DNA of 28,471 bases from Clostridiaceae bacterium (GTDB lineage: Bacteria; Bacillota; Clostridia; Oscillospirales; Acutalibacteraceae). Shown one piece after another: positions 14,046-22,011 of the stretch. The stretch covers positions 1 to 28,471 of the forward strand of contig JAEDHZ010000002.1 of NCBI GenBank assembly GCA_016292705.1, read 5' to 3'. The position numbers and the translations under genes are program-made. The notes under the pieces were generated by a model. The model had not been told where the DNA came from and did not search any database. It was given only the letters and a program-made list of their open reading frames with translations. Position 1 is the first letter of the stretch; the number at the start of each line of letters is the position of its first letter.

Positions 14046-17000
14046 CATCAAAAAAGTGCTCGTCATCGGTTCGGGGCCGATTGTAATCGGTCAGGCTGCA
14101 GAGTTCGACTATGCCGGAACGCAGGCCTGCCTTGCGCTGAAAGAGGAGGGATATGAGGTTGTTCTTGCAAACTCAAACCCTGCAACAATAATGACGGATA
14201 CCCTTGTTGCGGACAAGGTATATATGGAGCCGCTGACACTTGAATATCTTGCAAGAATCTGCCGCTTTGAGCGTCCGGACGCCCTTATTCCCGGAATCGG
14301 TGGCCAGACAGGACTGAACCTTGCGGTTCGCCTTGCAAAGGAGGGCGTGCTTGACGAATGCGGCATTGAAATGCTCGGAACGGACGCCGAAAGCATTGCA
14401 AAAGCGGAGGACAGGGAGCTGTTCAAGGAGCTTTGCGAAAGAATCGGCGAGCCGGTTGTTCCCTCTCAGATCACATACAGCACCGAAGAGGCTCTTGAGG
14501 CGGCGGAAAAAATCGGATACCCGGTCATTCTTCGCCCTGCATTCACCCTCGGCGGAACGGGCGGCGGCTTTGCCGAGAACGCCGAAGAGCTGAAAGTGAA
14601 AATGAAAAACGCCCTCACGCTCTCTCCCGTTCATCAGGTTCTGATTGAAAAGAGTATAAAGGGCTATAAAGAAATTGAATATGAGGTTATCCGTGATGCA
14701 AACGATACCGCAATAACCGTCTGCAACATGGAAAACCTTGACCCGGTCGGAATCCATACAGGCGACTCGGTTGTTGTTGCTCCGAGCCAGACGCTCACCA
14801 ACAAGGAATACCACATGCTCAGAGACAGCGCACTGAAAATCATCCGTTCCCTCAAAGTCAAAGGCGGCTGCAATGTTCAGTTTGCGCTTGATCCTTATTC
14901 ATTCGGCTATTATGTTATTGAAGTCAATCCCCGTGTTTCCCGTTCTTCCGCCCTTGCTTCATAGGCAACGGGATATCCGATTGCCCGGGTTTCCGCAAAA
15001 ATTGCGGTCGGACTGAATCTTGATGAAATTCAGCTTGCGAACACACCGGCCTGCTTTGAACCGGCACTCGACTATGTTGTTACAAAAATGCCCCGTTTTC
15101 CGTTCGACAAATTCCCGACGGCGCTCAACACGCTTTCAACCCAGATGAAAGCAACCGGCGAGGTCATGAGCGTTGGAAGAAGCTTTGAGGAAAGCTTCCT
15201 CAAGGCTATCCGTTCGCTTGAGGACGGAAGAAACCACATTCACCTTGAAAAATTTGACTCTGCCCACATGAGTGTCCGTGAACTGCTTGAATATATCAAG
15301 GAGGGAACGGACGACCGGCTTTATGCAATTTCTCAGTTGATGTGGCTCGGCGTTGACGCCTCCCTCATCTGCGATATTACGCAGATTGATATGTTTTTCC
15401 TTGACAAGATCAGGAAAATTGTCAAGCTTGAAAAGGAGCTTGAAAAGAACAAGGGTTCTCTTGAGCTTTTGAAAGAGGCAAAGCGCAACGGCTTTTCCGA
15501 TTCCTATGTTGCAGAACTGTGGGGACAGACAACGGACGAGATTTATCAGCTTCGCCTCAAGGAGAATGTATTCCCCGTCTATAAGATGATTGACACCTGC
15601 TCAAGCGAGTTTGAAAGCTATGTTCCGTATTTCTATTCAACCTATGCCGAGGAAAACGAATCAATTGTCTCCGACAAAAAGAAGATCATTGTCCTCGGTT
15701 CCGGACCTATCCGTATAGGTCAGGGAGTTGAGTTTGATTATTCAACCGTTCATGCCGTCAAAACCATTCAGAAAATGGGCTATGAAGCCATTGTTATAAA
15801 CAACAACCCGGAAACGGTTTCAACCGATTATACCGCTGCAGACAAGCTTTATTTTGAACCGCTCACACCGGAGGATGTGATGAATGTTGTTCTGCTTGAA
15901 AAGCCGGTCGGCGTCATTGCAACCCTCGGCGGTCAGACTGCGGTCAACCTTGCCGCTGCGCTCGCCGAAAGGGGAGTGAAGATAATCGGTACGGACTGCG
16001 CCGCAATTGAAAAGGCGGAAAACCGTGATTCATTTGACTGTGTTATCAAATCGCTCGGCATTCCGAATCCGAAAGGCGAAGCGGTCACGGACATTGAAAC
16101 GGGTGTCAGGGTTGCCGAGGAGATCGGCTATCCGGTGCTTGTCCGTCCGAGCTTTGTTCTCGGCGGAAGAGCAATGGAAATTGTTGCGAACGAAAAGATG
16201 CTTCGCCGATACCTCAAAACGGCTGTTGAGGTTGATGTTGACAAGCCTGTTCTGATTGATAAATACCTCATGGGAAAAGAGGTTGAGGTTGACGCCGTCT
16301 GCGACGGAAAACAGGTCTTTCTTCCCGGAATCATGGAGCTTGTTGAGCGCACCGGCGTTCATTCCGGCGACAGCACCAGTGTTTATCCGCCGTTCTCACT
16401 TTCAGAAAAGGTGAAAAACACCATCATTGAATACACCTCCAAGCTCGGAATCGGAATCGGCATTGTTGGCCTTTTCAACATTCAGTTCATTGTTGACGAG
16501 CAGGAGAATGTCTTTGTTATCGAGGTCAACCCCAGAGCCTCAAGGAGCGTTCCGTTCCTTTCAAAGTCAACGGGCTGTCCGCTTGTTGACATCGGCGTGC
16601 GTGCAATGCTCGGCGAAAGCCTTGAACAGCAGGGCATTACGCAGACGGTTCTGCCGGACAAAAAGCGGTGGTATGTCAAAGCTCCGGCTTTCTCCTTTGC
16701 AAAGCTGACGGGTATGGACGCATATCTTTCGCCGGAAATGAAATCCACCGGCGAGGCAATCGGATATGACAAACGCCTTTCCCGTGCGCTTTATAAGGCA
16801 TTCCAGGCGGCGGGAATACCGATGCTCAAATACGGCACGGTTCTCGTTACCGTTGCGGACGAGGACAAGGAGGAAACCCTTCCGCTTGTCCGGAGATTCC
16901 GTGATATCGGCTTCAACATTGAGGCAACCTCTCGAACTGCTGACTTCCTCAGGGAAAACGGAATTCAGGCACGGAAGCTCAAAAACATCAATGAGGGCAG

Positions 17001-17220
17001 TGAAGAGGTGCTTGAATCCATTCGTTCCGGTCATGTCAGCTATATCATCAACACCCGTGCAATCCTTTCCGGTGTGCACTATGTCAACGGAGAGGCAATG
17101 CGCCGCTGTGCGGTTGAAAACGGGGTAACAACCTTTACCTCGCTTGATACGGTCAGGATTGTTCTTGATGTTCTTGAGGAACTTGTCAACAAGGTTTCAA
17201 CAATTGACAGCGATGACTGA
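14029..17220 (+). pseudogene. carB: Carbamoyl-phosphate synthase large subunit, interrupted by one in-frame TAG
   Basis: Reading through one TAG at 14962-14964 gives a collinear 1063-codon CarB, close to the usual length of about 1070. The upstream part ends in EVNPRVSRSSALAS and resumes ATGYPIARVSAKIAVG, so the stop replaces a lysine (AAG to TAG) at codon 312, normally conserved after ALAS. Both ATP-grasp halves are otherwise intact: VLVIGSGPIVIGQAAEFDYAG and the second IIVLGSGPIRIGQGVEFDYS near codon 550, with a C-terminal regulatory (MGS-like) domain. The truncated 311-residue product would stop in the carboxyphosphate domain. The next in-frame ATG is at 15088, without an obvious ribosome site. 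Recent nonsense mutation or a base-call error fits best. UAG ends trmL and the XhlA-like gene here, which argues against general recoding. Confidence 0.85.
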
Positions 17221-17276
17221 CGGTCGGGGTTCCTCTGCGTTTTTCAGTCGTTTGAAACCTGAGGTAATAATGAATT

Positions 17277-17304
17277 CGGGTCGGATTTTCTCCGACCCGT
17301 TTTT
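17277..17304 (+). terminator. Terminator after carB
   Basis: CGGGTCGGA (17277-17285) and TCCGACCCG (17291-17299) form a perfect 9-bp stem with a 5-base loop followed by TTTTT. It ends the plus-strand argF-carAB block. Confidence 0.94.
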
Positions 17305-17320
17305 GATTTTCAAACAAGAA

Positions 17321-17349
17321 AACCGCTGCAAAAATCACAGCGGTTTTTT
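17321..17349. terminator. Bidirectional terminator between carB and the phosphoesterase
   Basis: AACCGCTG (17321-17328) and CAGCGGTT (17338-17345) form an 8-bp stem. TTTT follows on the plus strand and a T-rich tail (TTCTTGTTT) on the minus strand. It serves the convergent minus-strand gene and backs up the carB terminator. Confidence 0.85.
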
Positions 17350-17363
17350 GGTGGCATTTTCTT

Positions 17364-18302
17364 TCAGATGATGTCAAAGGTTTTAACAATATCAACATTG
17401 TGTCCCTTGATGAAGTTTCTTCCGGTGAAAATCACACAGTCGTCATAAACCTCAACAAAGTATCCCGTTCCCTTTTCCTTGACACCGAAATCATTGTTTT
17501 TTCCGTAAGTCGGAAGGTTTACGGAGTATACCCCGTCCGCAAGCTTTTCAAACGAGCGTTCATACATTCCGTCGTGAAGATGTCCGTTGATATAGAAGAC
17601 ATTCTTATACTTTGTGAGTATATCTCTCACCTGCTGCGACTGTTCACCGAGGTCGCCGGTCTTCCAGACCTCCGGAAGCCCGTGAGTATATGCAAGAGCC
17701 TGATGGCACACAACAAAGGCAGGCTTGCCCTCTGCGGTGGCTCTTGCCAGTTCACTGTCAATGAAAGCAAGCTGTCTGTCGGAGATATATGCCCTTTCAA
17801 AAACCTGCTTTTCGGTTCCCATCACGATGAATGTATATCCGTTGACATCATAGGAATAAAAGCTTTCGCCCCTGGTGTCGGTATTGAGATATTCCTCAAC
17901 CTTTTTCATGATGAGGGCTTTGTTCTTTTTGTAGGCATAGCGGACATCGTGATTGCCTGTTGCAAGAATGAGATTTTTCGTGACGGTCTGTTTGTCAAGA
18001 ACATTGAAGAAGTTTTCATACTCACATCCGAGACCGAGCTCAGTGAGGTCGCCGGGAATCACAACGGCGTCAAACTTTTCTCCGGAGTTTGAAAGATCCT
18101 TGAATAAGCTTTCAAATCTGAAAGAGGTAACGGACTCGCCGAGAACATGGGTATCGCTGACTGCTGCAAACGCAAGATTGACCTTTTCGCTGTCCGTAAA
18201 TTTTATCGGACTGTCCGTTGCGGGACCTGCGAGCCAGCCGAGTGAAATGAAGATTGCGACAAAAGCGGCAAAGATTTTTCTGAACAATTTGACGGTGAGC
18301 AT
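17364..18302 (-). CDS. Secreted calcineurin-like metallophosphoesterase
   Basis: A 312-residue exported phosphoesterase. An N-terminal hydrophobic segment (about residues 8-26, IFAAFVAIFISLGWLAGPA) acts as signal peptide or anchor. Metal-site motifs follow in order: SDTHVLG near 50, PGDLTELG near 85, GNHDVR near 118, a histidine in VVCHQALA near 200, and NGHLHDG near 240. The substrate is unknown. It differs from the phosphoesterase at 4144-5436 in length and linker, so it is not a recent duplicate. No ribosome site is well placed: GGGAG is 13 bases before the ATG. Translation may depend on the 43-aa gene that ends 54 bases upstream on the same transcript. Confidence 0.88.
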   Translation of the reverse strand: MLTVKLFRKIFAAFVAIFISLGWLAGPATDSPIKFTDSEKVNLAFAAVSDTHVLGESVTSFRFESLFKDLSNSGEKFDAVVIPGDLTELGLGCEYENFFNVLDKQTVTKNLILATGNHDVRYAYKKNKALIMKKVEEYLNTDTRGESFYSYDVNGYTFIVMGTEKQVFERAYISDRQLAFIDSELARATAEGKPAFVVCHQALAYTHGLPEVWKTGDLGEQSQQVRDILTKYKNVFYINGHLHDGMYERSFEKLADGVYSVNLPTYGKNNDFGVKEKGTGYFVEVYDDCVIFTGRNFIKGHNVDIVKTFDII

Positions 18303-18356
18303 TATTAGGTTAATTCTCCCTTTCCAATTCTTTTGACCTGAAGTTCAGTTGACGCT

Positions 18357-18488
18357 TCAGTTGACGGCTGTGGTTTCGGTAACCTCGGGTTCAACGGTGT
18401 CTTCGCCGGGATCTTCAATCCAGCCAAGCTTAACAAGGATTTTGATGATGAGCTTATAAAGCTCAACAAGTGCGTCGAATGTGAACAT
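18357..18488 (-). CDS. 43-aa amphipathic small protein upstream of the phosphoesterase
   Basis: The gene reads MFTFDALVELYKLIIKILVK, then LGWIEDPGEDTVEPEVTETT and AVN. The first 22 residues form an amphipathic helix with hydrophobic and lysine faces; the rest is acidic. AAAGGAG lies 9 bases before its ATG. A clean promoter (TTGACG, 17 bases, TAAAAT) lies 45 bases upstream, so it is transcribed first in a bicistron with the secreted phosphoesterase. I do not recognise a family. It could be a membrane-binding small protein, a leader peptide, or a translation-coupling element. Too short for certainty. Confidence 0.6.
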   Translation of the reverse strand: MFTFDALVELYKLIIKILVKLGWIEDPGEDTVEPEVTETTAVN

Positions 18489-18532
18489 ATTATTTTACTC
18501 CTTTCAGGCGTTCGCCTTTTGTAATGGCATAT

Positions 18533-18561
18533 ATTTTATACTACATTAACCGATTCGTCAA
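18533..18561 (-). promoter_or_regulatory. Promoter for the small protein and secreted phosphoesterase
   Basis: On the minus strand TTGACG (plus 18556-18561) and TAAAAT (plus 18533-18538) are separated by exactly 17 bases. A small AAAAGGCGAACGCCT hairpin lies between it and the ribosome site of the 43-aa gene. Confidence 0.7.
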
Positions 18562-18599
18562 GGAAATAACATTTATTTAACAATTACCGGCAAAACAAA

Positions 18600-18668
18600 C
18601 AAAACAAGGGACGCTTTTTTTGGCAAAGAGGAGAAAGCAAAAGCTTTCTTTCCCTGTGCCGGCGTCCC
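18600..18668 (-). terminator. Terminator of the sialidase-like gene
   Basis: Arms GGGACGC (18608-18614) and GCGTCCC (18662-18668) enclose an inner hairpin AGAAAGC/GCTTTCT (18632-18649). Read leftwards the structure is followed by TTGTTTTGTTTTG. It lies 17 bases after the stop of the minus-strand sialidase-like gene. Confidence 0.65.
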
Positions 18669-18685
18669 GGAAGATTGATGATTTG

Positions 18686-19738
18686 TTATCTGATTTTTAT
18701 CTGACGGTAAACAATGTAATCCCGTTCATAAGTATATGTGATGTGGACAGTGTCACCCCTGATGACTATAGCCGGATATGAATATTCACCCGTTCCGGAC
18801 TCAAGGTTCATTATCCGTCTGAAGCTTTCTCCGTTGTCGGTTGAAACAAGCAGCGAAAGCGGAGTTCTGATGCCGATGAACGGGTGCGGATTGCAAACGA
18901 GAAAAATTCTTCCCTTTTCGTCTGTGTCAAGGTCAAGACCGCTGTTGTTGTTTGCAACGCCTGAACGGTATGCCTTTGACCATGTCTTTCCTCCGTCTTC
19001 GGAATCGCTGCGATATATTGAACCGACCTTTGTCCTCGTGAACATATGAACCGAGCCGTCTTCGGACTGCCAGAGCGAGGGCTGAATCATCGGAACATCA
19101 ATGACGCCGAGCTTTGCTTCAACTCGAGCAGACTTCTCCCAGGTTTTTCCGCCGTCATGTGAAATATCCACAAACACACTCCAGGTTTTTCCGCTTTCAT
19201 CGGAGGCCGGGGCAAGAATTGTTCCGTCCGAAAGTGTGATGGGTTTGTTTTTCACGGGGCCCCTGCCTGCGCTTGTGTCGCCCGCAACAAGCTCTTGCGG
19301 TTCGCTCCAGTTTTTTCCGTCCGAGGAATGGCAAACAAAGGTTTTCCATGAGGCAATTTCCTTGCCGACCTTGAAATAAAGCGCAATTCTTCCGTCCGGA
19401 AGCTCAAAAAGCACCGGGTTCCAGTGAGCCGTGTTTTCGTCCGCAGTGACCTTGACGGGTGCTCCCCATCCGTCTTCGGTGCGCACACTTGTCAGGATGT
19501 TGACATCATCGGCCTTTTCCTTTGTTCCGGCAAACCAGGCAGCAACAACATTTCCGTTTTCAAGCGGAAGAACGGTTGAAGCGTGGCAGTCCTCGGTCGG
19601 CTTTTCGGTGAAAATCAATTCCCTTCCGGAGGAAACAATGATCTCCTTTGCCGCACTTTGGGAAACTCCGAGCAAAAGGAGCAGAGCCGATATGAATGAA
19701 ATTATTTTTTTGATTATCATGTTATCAAATCTTTTCAT
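18686..19738 (-). CDS. Secreted BNR-repeat sialidase-like protein
   Basis: A 350-residue exported six-bladed propeller protein of the sialidase/BNR type. A hydrophobic signal segment (about residues 9-30) ends near QSAAKE. The family opening HASTVLPLENGNVVAAWFAG follows near residue 52. Asp-box motifs are visible as SSDGKNWS, SHDGGKTWE, SEDGGKTWS and STDNGESF. Relatives annotated exo-alpha-sialidase act on host or dietary glycans, but this subgroup also includes other glycosidases. I cannot assign the catalytic tyrosine and arginine triad with confidence, so sialic acid specificity is unproven. Neither ATG at 19738 nor 19720 (MIIKKI) has a clear ribosome site. Its upstream region overlaps the antitoxin RNA promoter on the opposite strand. 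Confidence 0.8.
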   Translation of the reverse strand: MKRFDNMIIKKIISFISALLLLLGVSQSAAKEIIVSSGRELIFTEKPTEDCHASTVLPLENGNVVAAWFAGTKEKADDVNILTSVRTEDGWGAPVKVTADENTAHWNPVLFELPDGRIALYFKVGKEIASWKTFVCHSSDGKNWSEPQELVAGDTSAGRGPVKNKPITLSDGTILAPASDESGKTWSVFVDISHDGGKTWEKSARVEAKLGVIDVPMIQPSLWQSEDGSVHMFTRTKVGSIYRSDSEDGGKTWSKAYRSGVANNNSGLDLDTDEKGRIFLVCNPHPFIGIRTPLSLLVSTDNGESFRRIMNLESGTGEYSYPAIVIRGDTVHITYTYERDYIVYRQIKIR

Positions 19739-19757
19739 ATTAGTAATTACAGACTGC

Positions 19758-19786
19758 TTGACAAATATGTGGAAATGTTGTAAAAT
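19758..19786 (+). promoter_or_regulatory. Promoter of the antisense (antitoxin) RNA
   Basis: TTGACA (19758-19763) and TAAAAT (19781-19786) have a 17-base spacer, a near-consensus promoter. It does not precede a convincing coding gene. Transcription would start near 19793 and meet a strong terminator about 90 bases on. Confidence 0.8.
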
Positions 19787-19792
19787 GAAAGC

Positions 19793-19889
19793 GCAATAGG
19801 AGGCAATTAACGATTGTCCGACTGTGATTACTTAATTAAAGAAAAGCAACCGATGGTCTGGAAACTTAGCGGTTGCTTTTTCTTTTTTT
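19793..19889 (+). ncRNA. Probable type I antitoxin RNA, antisense to the toxin 3' end
   Basis: A short transcript of about 95 bases is bounded by a strong promoter and a bidirectional terminator. It covers, in antisense, the last codons, stop and terminator of the 31-aa toxin gene on the other strand. This is the layout of txpA/RatA- and bsrG/SR4-like type I systems. Its 5' part, GCAATAGGAGG (19793-19803) and TTGTCCgACTGTGATTA (19814-19830), is also present, in inverted orientation, in the toxin mRNA leader. A TTG-initiated 30-codon frame (from 19814, behind AGGAGG) exists but looks incidental because it runs through the terminator. Confidence 0.65.
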
Positions 19890-19890
19890 A
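19838..19890. terminator. Bidirectional terminator shared by toxin mRNA and antisense RNA
   Basis: AAAAGCAACCG (19842-19852) and CGGTTGCTTTT (19870-19880) form a perfect 11-bp stem. TCTTTTTTT follows on the plus strand, and CTTTAATTAA on the minus strand. The toxin stop codon lies inside one arm, so toxin coding ends within the terminator. Confidence 0.85.
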
Positions 19891-19961
19891 TCTGCAATGT
19901 ATATAATGATTGATGCTACTGAAGCGATTGCTCCAATAACACTGATAATATCAATAATCAT
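19866..19961 (-). CDS. 31-aa hydrophobic peptide, probable type I toxin (holin-like)
   Basis: The peptide is one membrane helix (MIIDIISVIGAIASVASIII, then YIADK) with a basic tail KKRKSNR, the classic form of small membrane type I toxins. ATG codons stand at 19970, 19967 and 19961; GGAGG ends directly before the first and is 9 bases before the third, so the third is taken as the start (34 residues if the first is used). It is expressed from a promoter at 20153-20181 through a leader of about 185 bases. Its last four codons and stop form an arm of the shared terminator. A convergent antisense RNA covers this 3' end. Toxicity is inferred from layout and composition, not shown. Confidence 0.7.
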   Translation of the reverse strand: MIIDIISVIGAIASVASIIIYIADKKRKSNR

Positions 19962-20064
19962 TGCCATCATCCTCCGTTTTATGTATTTGCCTGAGCATAT
20001 ATATAAAAGGGAGAGAATATAAAAATCAGAAAAAAACAGCCCTCCCTGTAAAATTGTTTTTTCA

Positions 20065-20146
20065 TAATCACAGTTTGGGACAACCGCTAATCGCTATAAG
20101 AAAGAATAAAACAACTGCTATTTAATAACAGCTTACCTCCTATTGC
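20065..20146 (-). ncRNA. Structured 5' leader of the toxin mRNA
   Basis: The first part of the toxin transcript repeats elements of the antisense RNA: GCAATAGGAGG (plus 20136-20146) and TTGTCCcaaACTGTGATTA (plus 20065-20083). It also contains TTAGCGGTTG (plus 20081-20090), the exact complement of the toxin's last codons CAACCGCTAA (plus 19866-19875). The leader can therefore pair with the 3' end of its own mRNA, as known for several type I toxin mRNAs held inactive by 5'-3' pairing. This is inferred from complementarity only. Confidence 0.55.
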
Positions 20147-20152
20147 GTGAAC

Positions 20153-20181
20153 AGTATATAATAACCGTCAAATTTTGTCAA
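20153..20181 (-). promoter_or_regulatory. Promoter of the toxin mRNA
   Basis: On the minus strand TTGACA (plus 20176-20181) and TATACT (plus 20153-20158) are exactly 17 bases apart. Transcription would begin near 20146, at the first base of the shared GCAATAGGAGG motif. Confidence 0.75.
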
Positions 20182-20213
20182 TTTTTTTCTGTATCATATC
20201 AATCATGTACGCC

Positions 20214-20254
20214 TTGCTTTTATTCTTTTTTTGTATGTTTTGCTTTTATTCTTT
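20214..20254. repeat. Direct repeat TTGCTTTTATTCTTT
   Basis: The 15-mer occurs at 20214-20228 and again at 20240-20254, in the divergent region between the toxin promoter and the ABC-F promoter. It may be low-complexity T-rich DNA or a regulator site. Confidence 0.45.
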
Positions 20255-20260
20255 ATTCGG

Positions 20261-20289
20261 TTGATTTAAACCTTTTAATATGATATACT
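20261..20289 (+). promoter_or_regulatory. Promoter of the ABC-F gene
   Basis: TTGATT (20261-20266) and TATACT (20284-20289) have a 17-base spacer, 49 bases before the ABC-F ATG. The leader is short and shows no attenuator of the kind that controls antibiotic-resistance ABC-F genes. Confidence 0.65.
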
Positions 20290-20338
20290 TAACAGGTTAG
20301 TCTGGTTTTTACACTGAACAAAAAAGGAAGTGTTTTCA

Positions 20339-21940
20339 ATGATAAGTACGAACAATGTTACGCTTCAGTATGGCTCAAGAGAGCTTTTCAAAAGCGTTTC
20401 AATCAATTTTACCAAGGGCAACTGCTACGGTCTTATCGGCGCAAACGGAGCAGGAAAGTCAACATTTTTGAAAATCCTTTCCGGTGAAATTGAGCCGAAC
20501 AAGGGCTATGTCAGCATCACACCGGGCGAGCGTCTTTCCGTTCTGAAGCAGGATCACTATGCCTATGACGATTACGATGTTATCCGCACCGTGCTCATGG
20601 GCAACGCAAAGCTTGTTGAAATCATGGACGCAAAGGAAGAGCTTTATTCCAAAGAGGATTTCACCGAGGAGGACGGAATAAGAATAAGCGAGCTTGAAGA
20701 AGAGTTTGCGGAAATGGACGGCTGGAGTGCGGAAAGCGACGCTGAAATTCTTCTCAACGCCCTCGGTATCCACAATGAATTTCACTATAAACTCATGCGA
20801 GAGCTGACCGGCGAACAAAAGGTTAAGGTTCTCCTTGCCCAGGCGCTTTTCGGAAATCCCGATATTCTTCTTCTTGACGAGCCGACAAACCACCTTGATG
20901 TTGCCGCAATCAACTGGCTTGAGGACTTTTTGCTGAACTTTGAAAACACTGTTATCGTTGTCAGCCATGACAGACACTTCCTCAACAAGGTCTGCACCCA
21001 CATTGCAGATTGCGACTTCGGAAAAATCACTCTTTATGTGGGTAACTACGACTTCTGGTACGAATACACTCAGATGGCTCAGCGGCAACTTCGTGAGCAG
21101 AACAAAAAGAACGAGGCAAAGGTTAAGGAGCTTCAGGAATTTATTGCCCGCTTTTCCGCCAATGCCTCAAAGTCAAAGCAGGCAACAAGCCGCAAAAAAC
21201 TGCTTGAATCCATTGTCATTGAAGATATGCCGGTTTCCTCAAGGCGTTTTCCGTTCATTGAATTCAAACCCGAACGGGAAATCGGAAACGATATGCTCAC
21301 GGTTGAGCACCTTTCAAAAACCGTTGACGGACGGAAAGTGCTCAATGATGTTTCTTTCACAATAAGACCCAATGAAAAGGTTGCCTTTGTCGGCACGGAC
21401 GCAGTTGCAAAAACAACCTTTTTCAAGATTATTACGGGCGAACTTGAACCGGACGAAGGCTCGTTCAAATGGGGCGTTACCACCTCGCAGGCATACTTCC
21501 CGGCGGACAACTCTGCTTTCTTTGACGGCGTTGAGGATTCGCTCATTGACTGGGTCCGCAGATATTCCGACCTTCAGTTTGAAAGTGATGTCAGAGGCTG
21601 GCTCGGACGGCTGATGTTCTCCGGTGAAGAAGCAACAAAAAAGGCAAAGGTTCTTTCCGGAGGCGAAAGAGTGCGCTGCATGCTTTGCAAAATGATGCTC
21701 TCCGGCGCAAATGTCCTGATTCTTGACGAGCCGACAAACCACCTTGACCTTGAGTCTATCACCTCGCTCAACAACGCTCTCATAAAGTTCAAGGGCTCGC
21801 TTCTTTTCACTTCCCACGATCACCAGTTTGTTCAGACCGTTGCCGACAGAATCATTGAACTGCGTGCCGACGGTGTATACGACAAAAAGGAAACCTATGA
21901 CGAGTACCTTGAAAACAACGAGCTGCTTGTCACGAAATAA
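20339..21940 (+). CDS. ABC-F family ATPase, YbiT-like
   Basis: A 533-residue soluble protein with two ABC domains and no membrane helices, as in ABC-F translation factors that bind the ribosomal E-site. Domain one has GANGAGKST near residue 40, signature LTGEQKVKV near 158 and ILLLDEPTNHLD near 178. A charged linker (about 245-300, QREQNKKNEAKVKE region) carries the P-site tRNA interaction motif. Domain two has LSGGERVRC and VLILDEPTNHLD, but its Walker A reads GTDAVAKTT, with alanine where the last glycine is expected. Length and lack of an arm insertion fit YbiT. Start ATG 20339 has AAGGAAG 8 bases upstream; GTG at 20330 is part of that site. uvrC follows after 71 bases. Confidence 0.9.
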   Translation: MISTNNVTLQYGSRELFKSVSINFTKGNCYGLIGANGAGKSTFLKILSGEIEPNKGYVSITPGERLSVLKQDHYAYDDYDVIRTVLMGNAKLVEIMDAKEELYSKEDFTEEDGIRISELEEEFAEMDGWSAESDAEILLNALGIHNEFHYKLMRELTGEQKVKVLLAQALFGNPDILLLDEPTNHLDVAAINWLEDFLLNFENTVIVVSHDRHFLNKVCTHIADCDFGKITLYVGNYDFWYEYTQMAQRQLREQNKKNEAKVKELQEFIARFSANASKSKQATSRKKLLESIVIEDMPVSSRRFPFIEFKPEREIGNDMLTVEHLSKTVDGRKVLNDVSFTIRPNEKVAFVGTDAVAKTTFFKIITGELEPDEGSFKWGVTTSQAYFPADNSAFFDGVEDSLIDWVRRYSDLQFESDVRGWLGRLMFSGEEATKKAKVLSGGERVRCMLCKMMLSGANVLILDEPTNHLDLESITSLNNALIKFKGSLLFTSHDHQFVQTVADRIIELRADGVYDKKETYDEYLENNELLVTK

Positions 21941-22011
21941 TTTCGCAATAAAAATATCCACATATACCGCTTGAAAAAAGCGGATGACCGAAAAGGAGTC
22001 AACGCAACATT

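Noticed and set aside
14029..17220. Naturally split CarB as in some archaea, or general UAG recoding
   Set aside because: Known splits separate the two synthetase halves near codon 550, not codon 312. There is no ribosome site at the next ATG, and UAG ends two other genes in the window.
19814..19910. TTG-initiated small frame (LSDCDYLIKEKQ...) behind AGGAGG in the antisense RNA
   Set aside because: Most of it runs through the terminator hairpin and its T-run (giving FFFF), so it is probably incidental. The AGGAGG is part of the module shared with the toxin leader.
20000..20070. Small hydrophobic frame starting MKKQFYREG in the toxin leader
   Set aside because: There is no ribosome site before its ATG, and it overlaps the leader that feeds the better-supported 31-aa toxin.
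21967..21983. CCGCTT/AAGCGG hairpin between the ABC-F gene and uvrC
   Set aside because: It lacks a T-run and has a weak 6-bp stem, so it is not called as a terminator.
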